DNA from: Rhodospirillum rubrum ATCC 11170
GTDB lineage: Bacteria; Pseudomonadota; Alphaproteobacteria; Rhodospirillales; Rhodospirillaceae
Assembly (NCBI RefSeq): GCF_000013085.1
Contig: NC_007643.1
Span: 319,001 to 383,000, forward strand
Direction of reading: 5' to 3'
Length of the DNA: 64,000 nucleotides
Positions 37,090-48,183 of the stretch are shown here, one piece after another. The notes below the pieces were generated by a model. The model searched no databases and was not told where the DNA came from. It saw only the letters and a program-made list of their open reading frames with translations. Within the stretch, counting starts at the first letter, position 1, and each line of letters starts with the position of its first letter. The position numbers and the translations under genes are program-made.

Positions 37090-37974
37090 ATGTTTTCTAT
37101 CGTCTTTCCCGTCATCGCCCCGGTTTTGATCGTGGTCGCGGTGGGCTTCGGCTGGGCGCGGGCCGGCCGGCCTTTCGATACGGCGACGGTTTCCGCCCTT
37201 GGTCTGGGCCTGGGAACGCCCTTCCTGCTGACCGATGTGCTGATGAGCGCCAATATCGCCGCCGACGCCCTGGCGGCGATGGGGTTGGCCGCCTTGCTGA
37301 CCCTGGCCGGCATGGCGGTGGGCGGCGCCCTGACCCTGCGGCTGCTCAAGCTTCCCCAGGCGGTGTTCCTGCCCAGCATGATCTTTGGAAATACGGGCAA
37401 TATCGCCCTGCCGCTGTGTCTTTTCGCCTTTGGCGACGAGGGGCTGGCGCTGTCGATCGGCTATTTCACCGTGGTCATCGTCATCCAGTTCTCGGCGACG
37501 GCGCTGATTTCGTCGGGCGAGCGGCCGGTTCCGGTGATCTTGCGCAATCCGGTGATCTGGACCCTGCTGGTCGTCGGCACCCTCAAGGCCGGTGGCATCG
37601 CCTTGCCCGGCTGGCTGGCCGATACCGCCCATATGGTCGGGGGCATGTGCATTCCGGTGATGCTGCTGGCCCTGGGGGTGTCGCTGGCCCGGCTGAAGGT
37701 CGCCGGCCTAGGCGTCGCCTTGCTGCTGGGCGCGGTGAAGATCGCCCTGGGGGTGGCCTTGGGCTATGCCACGGTGCTGGCCCTTGATCTGCACGGCGCG
37801 GCGCGGGGCGTGGTGCTGATCCAATCGGCGATGCCGCCGGCCGTCTTCAACTATCTGTTCGCCGCCCGCTACAACCAGCGCCCCGAAGAGGTGGCCGGGC
37901 TGGTGATCGTTTCGACCGGCTTGAGCGTTCTGACCATGCCGTTGCTGTTGTGGGGGGCGATGGCCGATATGTGA
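37090..37974 (+). CDS. AEC-family (auxin efflux carrier-like) transporter
   Basis: The 294-residue ten-helix membrane protein has the AEC family features: GFGWARAG after the first helix, SMIFGNTGNIALPLCLFAF-type motif (FGNTGNIALPL) and a C-terminal half with GMCIPVMLLALGVSLARLK and QSAMPPAVFNYLFA. Bacterial members transport malonate, malate or similar organic acids; the substrate here is unknown. It is divergent from nudC across 249 bases. Confidence 0.9.
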   Translation: MFSIVFPVIAPVLIVVAVGFGWARAGRPFDTATVSALGLGLGTPFLLTDVLMSANIAADALAAMGLAALLTLAGMAVGGALTLRLLKLPQAVFLPSMIFGNTGNIALPLCLFAFGDEGLALSIGYFTVVIVIQFSATALISSGERPVPVILRNPVIWTLLVVGTLKAGGIALPGWLADTAHMVGGMCIPVMLLALGVSLARLKVAGLGVALLLGAVKIALGVALGYATVLALDLHGAARGVVLIQSAMPPAVFNYLFAARYNQRPEEVAGLVIVSTGLSVLTMPLLLWGAMADM

Positions 37975-38004
37975 TGGCGCGCGGACAAGGGGAGCGCGGG
38001 CATG

Positions 38005-38039
38005 AAAAAGCCGGGGGCCGCTCGAAAGCGCCCCCCGGC
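38005..38039 (-). terminator. Terminator downstream of lapA
   Basis: On the minus strand, GCCGGGGGG pairs with the distal CCCCCGGC and is followed by TTTTT (38005-38009). It lies 54 bases after the lapA stop. Confidence 0.75.
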
Positions 38040-38092
38040 CCTGACCGCCGAGGCGGTGGGATGGTTGATCCAGACCTCTTTCCAACCGCCGA

Positions 38093-38428
38093 TCAGGCGG
38101 CGGGGGGCAGGGCCTTGCGCTGCTCGACCTGCTCGACCAGAACCTGATATTCCAGGGTCTTGTGTTCGAGATCACGCTTCAGGTCGCGCACTTCCAATTC
38201 GCGGTCGCGCAGGCGGACCCGATATTTGGCCGCGCCGATCCAGGTGAACAGGGCGCCCACCACCAGACCGATGGCGAGTCCGCCCAAGCCCAGCAGATAG
38301 AGCGGCAAGTCGACGGTGAATGGCGTCGGCCACAGACTGACCCCCGCCGTTCCCCGGTTGTTGACGGCGAAGACCGCGGCGATAATCGCCAACGGCACGC
38401 CAATCAGCCAGAACACGATCTTCCTCAA
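38093..38428 (-). CDS. lapA: LapA domain (DUF1049) membrane protein
   Basis: The 111-residue protein has two transmembrane helices (IVFWLIGVPLAIIAAVFAV and LYLLGLGGLAIGLVVGALFTW) and a C-terminal coiled coil (RVRLRDRELEVRDLKRDLEH). LapA acts with LapB in assembling lipopolysaccharide in E. coli, where the genes are adjacent; no lapB is seen here. It is the last gene of the aroA-cmk-rpsA-ihfB-lapA block. Confidence 0.85.
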   Translation of the reverse strand: MRKIVFWLIGVPLAIIAAVFAVNNRGTAGVSLWPTPFTVDLPLYLLGLGGLAIGLVVGALFTWIGAAKYRVRLRDRELEVRDLKRDLEHKTLEYQVLVEQVEQRKALPPAA

Positions 38429-38573
38429 AGCTCACACCTCCGGCCTGGGCTCGGTCCCCTCTTGGGCGAGCGATCCGTCGGCCGCGCGGGACCGGACGGA
38501 CATTCATGGATCGCAATACCGGGACAAAGGCGCGGAAGCCGTTCCCCATTCCCGCGCGGCGCCCCGGAACGGG

Positions 38574-38876
38574 TCAGTCGTCGTCGGACTCGGACTCGCC
38601 GCCGTTGAGCAGTTCGCGCAACTGCTTCCCGGTCTTGAAATAGGGGGCGACCTTCGCGTCAACATCCACGGTTTCGCCAGTGCGTGGATTGCGGCCCATG
38701 CGGGCGTCGCGTCGTTTCACGGAAAAAGCGCCAAAGCCGCGCAATTCGACCCTGTCGCCGCGCGCCAGGGCGTCGGCGATCTCGTCGAAGATGGTCGAAA
38801 CGATCCGTTCCACATCCCTTTGATAAAGATGGGGGTTTCGCTCGGCAATGCGTGCGATCAATTCCGACTTGGTCAT
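38574..38876 (-). CDS. ihfB: Integration host factor beta subunit
   Basis: The 100-residue HU/IHF-type DNA-bending protein has [40 protein letters not shown] and [21 protein letters not shown] split across these segments, with an acidic tail. It pairs with IhfA (not in the window). IHF bends DNA at sigma-54 promoters, which may matter for the promoter near 58.1 kb. It follows rpsA after a terminator, as in many proteobacteria. Confidence 0.95.
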   Translation of the reverse strand: MTKSELIARIAERNPHLYQRDVERIVSTIFDEIADALARGDRVELRGFGAFSVKRRDARMGRNPRTGETVDVDAKVAPYFKTGKQLRELLNGGESESDDD

Positions 38877-39014
38877 CGTGGTGGCAGCCCTTCCGCCCGC
38901 AAACCCCTTAAAAAGGGTGGGACAAAGCCTGCCAGAGGCCGGGCCCGCCGTCAAGCAAGCTGCTCATATGACAGGATTTTCATCGAAATATTCGACAACT
39001 GGTGTCGCGGCGCA

Positions 39015-39047
39015 CAAAAAAGGCGCCGCCGGAGATCCGGCGGCGCC
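39015..39047 (-). terminator. rpsA terminator
   Basis: Perfect 12-bp arms GGCGCCGCCGGA / TCCGGCGGCGCC are followed on the minus strand by seven bases mostly T (39015-39021). It lies about 30 bases after the rpsA stop. Confidence 0.9.
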
Positions 39048-39077
39048 CCTCGCGTCCCTTGCGGGAAAGAGGAAGAC

Positions 39078-40799
39078 TTACTCGTCGTCGCCGGTGCGGG
39101 CCTTTTCCTGGGCCTGCTTGAGGGCGGCGCCAAGGATATCGCCGAGCGAGGCGCCCGAGTCGGCGGAGCCGTATTCGGCCATCGCCTGCTTTTCCTCGTC
39201 CATCTCGCGGGCCTTGATCGACAGGGTCATGCGACGGTTGGACTTGTCCATGTTGATGACCTTGGCATCGACCTTTTCGCCGACGGCGAAACGCTCGGGC
39301 CGCTGATCGGCGCGCTCGCGGGCCAGATCGGACTTGCGGATGAAGCCGATGGCGCCGTTGACGTCAACCTCGATGCCGTTCTCCTGCACCATGGTGATGA
39401 CGCAGGTGACGATCTGGTTCTTGCGCAGGTCGGCGGTGGCCTCCCGGTAGGGATCCTCGCCCAGCTGCTTGACGCCCAGGCTGATGCGCTCCTTCTCGAC
39501 GTCGACGTCGAGAACCTTGGCCTGCACCACGTCGCCCTTCTTGTAGTCCTTCACCGCCTCGTCGCCGCTGCGGTTCCAGTCCAGGTCGGACAGGTGGATC
39601 ATGCCGTCGATGTCGCCAGTCAGACCGATGAACAGACCGAATTCGGTGATGTTCTTGATCTCGCCTTCGACTTCGGTGCCGATCGGGTGGCCTTCGAGGA
39701 ACTCGGACCACGGGTTGGCCATCGTCTGCTTCAGGCCCAGGCTGATCCGACGCTTGTCGGGATCGACGTCGAGGATCATCACCTCGACTTCCTGGCTGGT
39801 GGAGACGATCTTGCCCGGGTGGACGTTCTTCTTGGTCCAGGACATTTCGGAAACGTGAACCAGGCCTTCGACGCCGGGCTCGAGTTCGACGAACGCGCCG
39901 TAATCGGTGATGTTGGTCACGCGGCCAACGAACTTGGTGCCGACGGGGTACTTGGCGGCGACGCCTTCCCACGGATCGGCTTCAAGCTGCTTCATGCCCA
40001 GGCTGATGCGCTGGGTTTCGGCGTTGAAGCGGATGACCTGGACCTTGACGGTCTGGCCGATCGACAGGGCTTCCGTCGGGTGGTTGATACGCTTCCAGGA
40101 GATGTCGGTGACGTGCAGCAGGCCGTCCACACCGCCCAGATCGACGAACGCGCCGTAATCGGTGATGTTCTTGACGACGCCTTCGAGGATCTCGCCCTCG
40201 CGCAGGGTCTCCATGAGCTTGGAGCGTTCCTCGGCGCGGGTCTCTTCGAGAACGGCGCGGCGCGACACGACGATGTTGCCACGGGCCCGGTCCATCTTGA
40301 GGATCTGGAAGACCTGGGGCTGGCCGAGAAGCGGGCCGATGTCGCGGACGGGGCGGATATCAACCTGGCTGCCCGGCAGGAAGGCGATGGCACCCGACAA
40401 ATCGACGGTGAAGCCGCCCTTGACCCGGCTGTGGATCAGGCCGCGAACCCGCTGGTTGTCGTTGAAGGCCTTCTCGAGCTCGTTCCAAGCCTCTTCGCGC
40501 CGCGCCTTGTCGCGCGACAGGACGATCAGGCCGTCCTTGTCCTCGTAGCGCTCGACGAACACGTCGACGGTATCGCCGATCTTGATCTCGGCGTCGTCGC
40601 CACCACGGGAGAATTCCTTGAGCGGCACGCGGCCTTCGGACTTGAGCCCGACGTCGACCACGGCGAAATCGCCCGAAACACCAATGACGGTGCCGGTGAG
40701 CACCGAACCCTCGAGGCCGCCCGATTCACCGAGCTGCTCGTTCAGCAACGACTCGAAATTCTCGGCCGTGAAGGCCAGATCCTGGGCTGAATCAGCCAT
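39078..40799 (-). CDS. rpsA: 30S ribosomal protein S1
   Basis: The 573-residue protein has six S1 (OB-fold) RNA-binding repeats. The repeat signature GTVVKNITDYGAFVDLGG-type sequence recurs (e.g. VVKNITDYGAFVDLGG, VTNITDYGAFVELEPG, IKNITEFGLFIGLTG). It binds mRNA leaders at the ribosome and is essential. ATG 40799 follows AAGGA. It is encoded behind cmk, the usual order. Confidence 0.97.
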   Translation of the reverse strand: MADSAQDLAFTAENFESLLNEQLGESGGLEGSVLTGTVIGVSGDFAVVDVGLKSEGRVPLKEFSRGGDDAEIKIGDTVDVFVERYEDKDGLIVLSRDKARREEAWNELEKAFNDNQRVRGLIHSRVKGGFTVDLSGAIAFLPGSQVDIRPVRDIGPLLGQPQVFQILKMDRARGNIVVSRRAVLEETRAEERSKLMETLREGEILEGVVKNITDYGAFVDLGGVDGLLHVTDISWKRINHPTEALSIGQTVKVQVIRFNAETQRISLGMKQLEADPWEGVAAKYPVGTKFVGRVTNITDYGAFVELEPGVEGLVHVSEMSWTKKNVHPGKIVSTSQEVEVMILDVDPDKRRISLGLKQTMANPWSEFLEGHPIGTEVEGEIKNITEFGLFIGLTGDIDGMIHLSDLDWNRSGDEAVKDYKKGDVVQAKVLDVDVEKERISLGVKQLGEDPYREATADLRKNQIVTCVITMVQENGIEVDVNGAIGFIRKSDLARERADQRPERFAVGEKVDAKVINMDKSNRRMTLSIKAREMDEEKQAMAEYGSADSGASLGDILGAALKQAQEKARTGDDE

Positions 40800-41173
40800 G
40801 TGTTGATTTATCCTTTCGTAGGCGTCGTGTTTTCCGGCCTGCCGGTTGGTTCCGGCGGTCTTGAAAACGAAAAAATCCGTACCCCACCGGGGCCGGGTCG
40901 AGTCGCCATGGTCACGGCCATGGCTTTGTGGTCTGTCGTCCGCCCCTTTCGATAAACGGCGGGAGCGGCCGGAGTCGTTACGCAAACAAGCGCTCGGGCG
41001 TTCGCTCCCTCCGCCGGGGCGGATGAGCGGACACCGGAACGCCAAGACGATCCGCCAGTCTTTCCCAAAAGGGCAGACGCCGCGAACCGGGTTCCGAGGA
41101 CGAGTCGGGTGTGGGCGGACTCGTAAGTGGCCCGCGCCGCCCGGTCAACCCGCGCCAGCGCCAAAGGCGCCGT
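40800..41173 (-). promoter_or_regulatory. Long rpsA leader / cmk-rpsA intergenic region
   Basis: This 374-base region has no supported gene. On the rpsA strand it contains a GC-rich segment followed by a short T-run (ACGGATTTTTTCG near 40880) and small hairpins (e.g. CCGGCAGGCCGG). S1 represses its own translation in E. coli through its leader, so this is a plausible autoregulatory site. Promoter elements were not resolved. Confidence 0.45.
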
Positions 41174-41815
41174 TCAGGTCTTTTGGGACTTGTGGGCCAG
41201 GATGTCGAGCGCGGCGGTCAAAGCCTGCTCGGCCGTCATACGGGAGGTGTCGAGAACAACGGCATCGGCGGCAATCGCCATAGGCGCCACCGCCCGCCCG
41301 CTGTCACGGGCATCGCGCTCCCGCATGTCGCGCAATACGTCGTCTTCCTTAACATCGTGTCCGCCGCTTCGCAACTCCTGAAGCCGTCGGTGCGCCCGAA
41401 CCTCGACGCTGGCGGTCACGAAGATCTTCACCTCGGCCTCGGGGCAGACGACGGTGCCGATGTCACGGCCATCAAGCACGGCGCCCGGCGCGCCCTGCGG
41501 CGGGTGGGTGGCGAAATCGCGCTGCAGATCAAGCAGGGCGGCGCGGACCTCGGGAATGGCGCCAACCACCGAAGCGGCCTTGCCCGCCGTGTCGGTCGAC
41601 AGCAGCCGGTCGCCAAGGGTGGCGGGATCAAGCGCCCGGGCGGCGGCAAGGGCGGCTTTTGCATCGTGGGGATCGGCCCCGCCCTTGATCACCGCCATGC
41701 CGACGGCGCGGTAGAGTTTACCGGTGTCGAGATAGGCGAAGCGCAACTGCGTGGCGAGCCGGCGCGCCAACGTTCCCTTGCCCGAGGCGGCGGGGCCGTC
41801 GATGGCGATAATCAT
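41174..41815 (-). CDS. cmk: Cytidylate kinase
   Basis: The 213-residue kinase phosphorylates CMP/dCMP. The P-loop is GPAASGKGTLARRLA at residues 8-22, followed by YLDTGKLYRAVG, DGRDIGTVVCPEAEVKIFV and a C-terminal DTSRMTAEQAL motif. It lies between aroA and rpsA on the same strand. Confidence 0.96.
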   Translation of the reverse strand: MIIAIDGPAASGKGTLARRLATQLRFAYLDTGKLYRAVGMAVIKGGADPHDAKAALAAARALDPATLGDRLLSTDTAGKAASVVGAIPEVRAALLDLQRDFATHPPQGAPGAVLDGRDIGTVVCPEAEVKIFVTASVEVRAHRRLQELRSGGHDVKEDDVLRDMRERDARDSGRAVAPMAIAADAVVLDTSRMTAEQALTAALDILAHKSQKT

Positions 41816-41897
41816 GGCATGGTTCCTTGAAAGCGTCGAAATCCCCCCTTGGAGGCCAAGGGGGGCGCCCGGTCCCGCCTGGGGCCCGGGCTTCAGG

Positions 41898-43403
<1,506 letters not shown>

Positions 43404-43551
43404 TTAGTGAAATGAGGCTCTTTAGGTTTTGACAAAACCGGTGGGAAAATGGCAATAGCGCTTTTCCCGTGTCGGCGCCCTGGCGCCCCGCCGGCCCGCC
43501 GCTTTCGGGCGGTCTGGCCCTCTTGCGTTATTTCGAAGGGAGTTACCAACC

Positions 43552-43881
43552 GTGGCCAAGCCGGAATGGGGGACGAAGCGCACCTGCACGAATTGCGGTG
43601 CCCGCTTCTACGACTTGCAGCAGACGCCGATCCTCTGCCCCAAGTGCGAAACCGTTCTTGAACTCGACGCGCCGGTCAAACCGCGCCGCACCGAGCGCAA
43701 GAAAGAGGCGGTGAAGGTCGCGCCGGTGGCGGTTGTCGAAGACGACGAGGTCGATGCCGATCTGGAGGTCGAAGACGAAGAGGAAGATACCGATCTGATC
43801 GAAGATCCCTCCGATCTTGGCGAGGACGACGACGACCTCGAAGAGGTCAAGGAGCATCTCGATCTCGACGAGGACGAGTAA
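43552..43881 (+). CDS. FYDLN acid domain protein (TIGR02300-type)
   Basis: The 109-residue protein starts with a zinc-ribbon-like segment CTNCGARFYDLQQTPILCPKC that includes the eponymous FYDLN-like motif, then a basic patch and a long, strongly acidic tail (over half Asp/Glu). This small family is typical of alphaproteobacteria and its function is unknown. GTG 43552 follows GGGAG. The two tRNA-Ala genes lie downstream. Confidence 0.88.
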   Translation: MAKPEWGTKRTCTNCGARFYDLQQTPILCPKCETVLELDAPVKPRRTERKKEAVKVAPVAVVEDDEVDADLEVEDEEEDTDLIEDPSDLGEDDDDLEEVKEHLDLDEDE

Positions 43882-44105
43882 GCGTCTGGCCCGCCGGCCG
43901 TTTCCTGGCGAAGGAACGGCCGGCGGGCCGCTGGCCAACCGGGGCGCCGCCCCCGGGAAAAAAAGAAGAAGATACGGTGATTTTTCTCTTGCCCGGCGGC
44001 GCGGACAACGCTAAAACCCCGGGCCTCGACGGAAAGAACCGGCACGCTCCGCAACCTTCCTTCGATATCCCAAAGTCCCCGATAAGAACCGGGGGCGACC
44101 CAGAT

Positions 44106-44181
<76 letters not shown>

Positions 44182-44189
44182 GTTCTTAA

Positions 44190-44223
44190 AAACCCGTCGC
44201 GGGATCCCGCGGCGGGTTTTTTC
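44190..44223 (+). terminator. tRNA-Ala terminator, copy 1
   Basis: AACCCGTCGCGGG pairs with CCCGCGGCGGGTT around AT and is followed by TTTTTTC. Confidence 0.85.
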
Positions 44224-44383
44224 TTTACCAAGCGCCCGATAAAAAAGAAAAAACCGCCGATTTTCTCTTGCCCGGAGGCGCGCACAACGCTACAACCCCG
44301 GGCCTCGGCGGAAAGAACCGGCACGCTCCGCGCCCTTCCTTCGAGATCCCAAAGTCCCCGCCAAGAACGGGGGCGACCCAGAT

Positions 44384-44459
<76 letters not shown>

Positions 44460-44468
44460 GTTCTTAAA

Positions 44469-44502
44469 AACCCGTCGCGGGATCCCGCGGCGGGTTTTTT
44501 CT
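44469..44502. terminator. tRNA-Ala terminator, copy 2 (shared with esterase)
   Basis: The same hairpin as copy 1 has T-runs on both strands. It sits between convergent tRNA-Ala and the esterase gene and probably serves both. Confidence 0.8.
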
Positions 44503-45531
44503 TTAGAGCGGCGAGCTGCGGCGCGGCTGATCGCGTTCGGCCATCGGCGGCGCCGGCTCCATCACCGGCTTGGCCGGCGGAGTCGTCCATTTGCCATCGA
44601 CGAAGTGCAGCACATCGACGATCTCGGCCGCCCACAGCGACCAGACATGGCCGCCATCGGTGATGCGCAATTGCACGTCCTTGATCCGGTCGGCCTTGGC
44701 GGTGTTGTAAAACGAGATGGCGCCCTGCCACAGGTTCAGGCTGTCGTCATCGCCGCAGGTGATATACATCGCCGGCAGGGTCGCCCCGGCCTGACGCTGC
44801 TTTTCCAGAAGCGTGAAGATGTTTTGCTGGTTGAAGCGCCGGGGATCGAAGGGCCGGCCGAAGGCGCCGCCGAAATGGCTGATCACCGAGGGTAAAATAC
44901 GCCCGACCGTCACCGTTTGCGGATCGACCCGGTGGAAATACTCGGCGCGTTCGAATTCGGCGATGCGCTCGGGCGTGGCGCCGAACTCCTCGGCCGGGAT
45001 GTTCTGCCAGATGGCGCCCGACAGGCTGGCGACCGACACATAGCGCTCGGGATGGCCTAAGGCCAGACGCAGGGCGCCGAAGCCGCCCATCGACAACCCG
45101 GCGATCGACCGCCCGCCGCGATCGCGGCGCACCGGATAGGCCGCCTCGATGGCGCGCACCAGATCGCGGGTGATGGCGGTTTCGAAATCGCCCGGACCGC
45201 CCACGTCTTCCGAGTCCACATACCAGCCATTGCCGCCGCCGGGCATCACCACCATCAGCTTGGCGATCTCGCCGCGCGCGATCAGCCCATCGAGCGTGGT
45301 TTGGATATGGCCAAGGTCGGTCCACGAGCGTTCGTTGCCGTCATGGCCGTGCAGGAGGTAAAGCACCGGCCAGCCGGCGGCCGGGGCCGGTCCTTCGGGA
45401 ACATAGACCATCGCCGGGATCTGGCCATTCAACGCCGGGCTGTCGAAAACCTGTCGGGAAAGCTGTCCGGCATGGGCTTGGCCGGCGAGAAATCCGGCCA
45501 ACATCAAGGCGCCAACAAGAAGTTTTTTCAT
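44503..45531 (-). CDS. Secreted esterase (esterase D/feruloyl esterase-like)
   Basis: The 342-residue alpha/beta hydrolase has a clear signal peptide (LLVGALMLAGFLAGQAHAG, cleavage near AHA). Features are the oxyanion-type LYLLHGHDGNERSW, the nucleophile box AGLSMGGFGALRLALGHP, a likely Asp in ITCGDDDSLN and His in DGGHVWSLW. It resembles the putative esterase (EstD/S-formylglutathione-hydrolase-like, PF00756) group. A Pro-rich tail follows. The substrate is unknown. Confidence 0.85.
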   Translation of the reverse strand: MKKLLVGALMLAGFLAGQAHAGQLSRQVFDSPALNGQIPAMVYVPEGPAPAAGWPVLYLLHGHDGNERSWTDLGHIQTTLDGLIARGEIAKLMVVMPGGGNGWYVDSEDVGGPGDFETAITRDLVRAIEAAYPVRRDRGGRSIAGLSMGGFGALRLALGHPERYVSVASLSGAIWQNIPAEEFGATPERIAEFERAEYFHRVDPQTVTVGRILPSVISHFGGAFGRPFDPRRFNQQNIFTLLEKQRQAGATLPAMYITCGDDDSLNLWQGAISFYNTAKADRIKDVQLRITDGGHVWSLWAAEIVDVLHFVDGKWTTPPAKPVMEPAPPMAERDQPRRSSPL

Positions 45532-45667
45532 CGGCTCGTCTATGGAAAGTGGGGGATGGCCGGTATCCTGGCCGAGACGAATGCCTCAAGATAGAGAAAA
45601 GAGCCGGCGTGTTAGCCGGGCAGTTGTCCTCCGCGACCCGCCAAAGGGGCGCCCGCGTTGGTTCGAC

Positions 45668-47167
45668 TTACCCCAGGCGCAACCATGTTGTTTTCAGCTC
45701 CGTATATTTGTCGATGGCATGCAAGGACTTGTCGCGGCCGATGCCCGATTGCTTGAAGCCGCCGAAGGGTACGGTGATATCGTCGGCGTCATAGCAATTG
45801 GCATAGACCATGCCGGCGCGCAGGCGTTTGGCGACGCGGTGAAGGGTCGTCACATCGTCGCTCCATACCGCCGCCGCCAGGCCATAGTCGCTGTCATTGG
45901 CGACTCGCACCGCCTCATCGGCCGACTCGACGGTGATCACCGAAAGCACCGGTCCGAAGATCTCCTCGCGGGCGATGCGCATGGTCGGGGCGACCCCGGT
46001 GAAAATCGTCGGCTCCACATAGCAGCCGCCGCTTTCGGCCATGGCCCGGCTGCCGCCGGTCGCCAGCCGCGCGCCCTCGTCTTGGCCAAGGGCGATATAG
46101 CCAAGCACCCGCTCGGTCTGCTCGGCATCGACCAGGGCGCCCATGCGGGTCGCGGGGTCAAGCGGCGGGCCGGGGCGCCAGAAGGCGGCTTCGGCCACGA
46201 CTTTTTCGATCACCTCGTCGGCGATGGCGCGCTCGACGATCAGCCGGGAGCCCGCCGTGCACATCTCGCCCTGATTAAAGAAGATCGCCGAGGCCGCCGC
46301 CTGGGCGGCCGCCGTGGTGTTCTTGCACGAGGCCAGCACGATATGGGCGCTTTTGCCGCCGCATTCGAGGCCAAGGCGCTTCATGTTCGACTGGCTGGAA
46401 TAGCTGAGGAACAGCTTGCCCACCGCCGTCGAGCCGGTGAAGAAGGCGCCGTCGATATCGGGATGCAGGCCGATGGCCCGCCCGGTCACCGGCCCCAGGC
46501 CGGGCACGACGTTGAGCACGCCGGCCGGTAACCCGGCCTCCAGGGCCAGTTCGCCCAGACGGATGGCGGTCAGCGGGCTTTGCTCGGCCGGCTTCAGCAC
46601 CACCGAATTGCCCGCCGCCAAGGCCGGGGCGATCTTCCAGGCGGCCATGATCATCGGGAAGTTCCACGGCACGACGACGCCGACGACGCCCAAAGGCTCG
46701 CGGGTGATCGTCGCCAGCACGTCGTCGCCGGTCGGCGCCACTTCGCCATAAACCTTGTCGAGCGCCTCGGCATACCAGCGCAGACAGCGCGCCGTGGCCG
46801 GCACGTCGACGGCGAGGCTGTCGGCGATCGGCTTGCCCATGTCGAGGGTTTCCAGCAGCGCCAATTCGTCGCGATGAGCCTCGATCCGCTCGGCGAAGGC
46901 CAGCAGGATCTTTTTGCGCGCCGCCGGGGACAGGCCGCACCAGCGGCGGTCTTCAAAGGCGGCGCGACCGGCGGCCACGGCGCGGTCGACATCGGCCGCG
47001 CCACAGGCGGCGACCCGGGTCAGCACCCTGCCATCGATCGGGCTGACGCAATCGAAGGTGGCGCCATCGCCCGCGCTTGCCGGGGCGCCGTCGATGAGGG
47101 CGTGGTTGGGCAACCGCAGGGCCCGGGCGCGGGCGGTCCAGTCGATCGGGGGGGCGGCTTGGGTCAT
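45668..47167 (-). CDS. Aldehyde dehydrogenase (PuuC/BetB-like)
   Basis: The 499-residue NAD(P)-dependent dehydrogenase has VVPWNFPMIMAAWKIAPALA, the ECGGKSAHIV motif (catalytic Glu), FFNQGEMCTAGSRLIVE (nucleophile Cys) and FGGFKQSGIGRDKSLHA. The sequence pattern (NQGEMCTAGSR) fits gamma-glutamyl-gamma-aminobutyraldehyde dehydrogenases. A divergent amidotransferase gene 260 bases away recalls putrescine-degradation puu clusters, but the rest of that pathway is absent. Confidence 0.88.
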   Translation of the reverse strand: MTQAAPPIDWTARARALRLPNHALIDGAPASAGDGATFDCVSPIDGRVLTRVAACGAADVDRAVAAGRAAFEDRRWCGLSPAARKKILLAFAERIEAHRDELALLETLDMGKPIADSLAVDVPATARCLRWYAEALDKVYGEVAPTGDDVLATITREPLGVVGVVVPWNFPMIMAAWKIAPALAAGNSVVLKPAEQSPLTAIRLGELALEAGLPAGVLNVVPGLGPVTGRAIGLHPDIDGAFFTGSTAVGKLFLSYSSQSNMKRLGLECGGKSAHIVLASCKNTTAAAQAAASAIFFNQGEMCTAGSRLIVERAIADEVIEKVVAEAAFWRPGPPLDPATRMGALVDAEQTERVLGYIALGQDEGARLATGGSRAMAESGGCYVEPTIFTGVAPTMRIAREEIFGPVLSVITVESADEAVRVANDSDYGLAAAVWSDDVTTLHRVAKRLRAGMVYANCYDADDITVPFGGFKQSGIGRDKSLHAIDKYTELKTTWLRLG

Positions 47168-47428
47168 CGAAGAGTTCCTGATGGATCGGGCCCAGGGGCG
47201 GGAACACCGGGGAAAGGCGGCGCGAAGGGTTAAAGGCCACCACATCCCCCGCTAGCGGTCAATGCCCCGGAACGGACAAGTCCCGCGCGAGGAGCGGGGC
47301 AGGTCCCGTGAAAGGGGCGGATGCCAGGGCGTTGACGGGGCGCCTTGGTTGGGCGAACCTTGGCCCCTCCCAGCCCCCGACCGGTTTCGCACCCGGGCAT
47401 CCCCCCAGCCAAGGCAGTCGTCGTCGCC

Positions 47429-48151
47429 ATGTCCATCGGTATTCTTGAAACCGGCCGCCCCGCGCCCGCGCTTGCCAGTCGCCATGGCGATTATGTCGAG
47501 ATGGCCGCCGGCCTGCTTGCGGCGGGCGCGCCGACGCCCCTGCCCGAGGTCGCCCGCTTCGCCGTGATCGACGGCGAGTTCCCCGACTCCGCCACCCGTT
47601 GTGATGCCTGGGTGGTGACCGGTTCGCGCCATAGCGCCACCGAGGAAGCCCCCTGGATGCTGCGCCTGGAAGCCCTGCTGCGCGAGGCGGTGGCCGCCGG
47701 GCGGCCGGTGATCGGGCTGTGCTTTGGCCATCAGATCCTGGCCAAGGCCCTGGGCGGACGGGTCGAACCCTCGCCCTTCGGCTGGCAATTGGGCCTTCAG
47801 GACTACCGGGTGGTCGATGCCCCCGACTGGCTGGCCGGTCTAGGGCCGACGATCGGGCTCAACGCCATTCACCAAGACCATGTCAGCGTCGTGCCGCCGG
47901 GGGCCCGCCTGCTGGCCACCGCGCCCCACTGTCCCAATGCCGCCCTGGTCTATGGCAAGGCGGCGATCAGCTTCCAGGGCCACCCCGAATTCACCCGCGA
48001 TTTCGAGCGGGACCTGCTTGCCCTTTATGGCGGCGACACCTTGCCGGCGGACCGCGCCGGCCAAGCCCTGGCGGCGATGGAGGGCGGCGGCCTGACCGCC
48101 GACGCGCTGACCATCGCCGACGCGCTGCGCCGTTTCATCGCAGAGAAATAG
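47429..48151 (+). CDS. Class I glutamine amidotransferase-like protein
   Basis: The 240-residue protein has the GATase-1 core. The nucleophile elbow is IGLCFGHQILAKALGG (Cys ~96) and the His/Glu pair is FQGHPEFTRDF. It resembles the free-standing GMP-synthase-type amidotransferases (YfeJ/PuuD-like) that lack a synthetase domain. ATG 47429 (MSIGILETG) fits the family. It lies 32 bases before the aminotransferase gene. Confidence 0.85.
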   Translation: MSIGILETGRPAPALASRHGDYVEMAAGLLAAGAPTPLPEVARFAVIDGEFPDSATRCDAWVVTGSRHSATEEAPWMLRLEALLREAVAAGRPVIGLCFGHQILAKALGGRVEPSPFGWQLGLQDYRVVDAPDWLAGLGPTIGLNAIHQDHVSVVPPGARLLATAPHCPNAALVYGKAAISFQGHPEFTRDFERDLLALYGGDTLPADRAGQALAAMEGGGLTADALTIADALRRFIAEK

Positions 48152-48183
48152 GCGCTTTTTTTACCCCTCCGACGGATAGAGCA

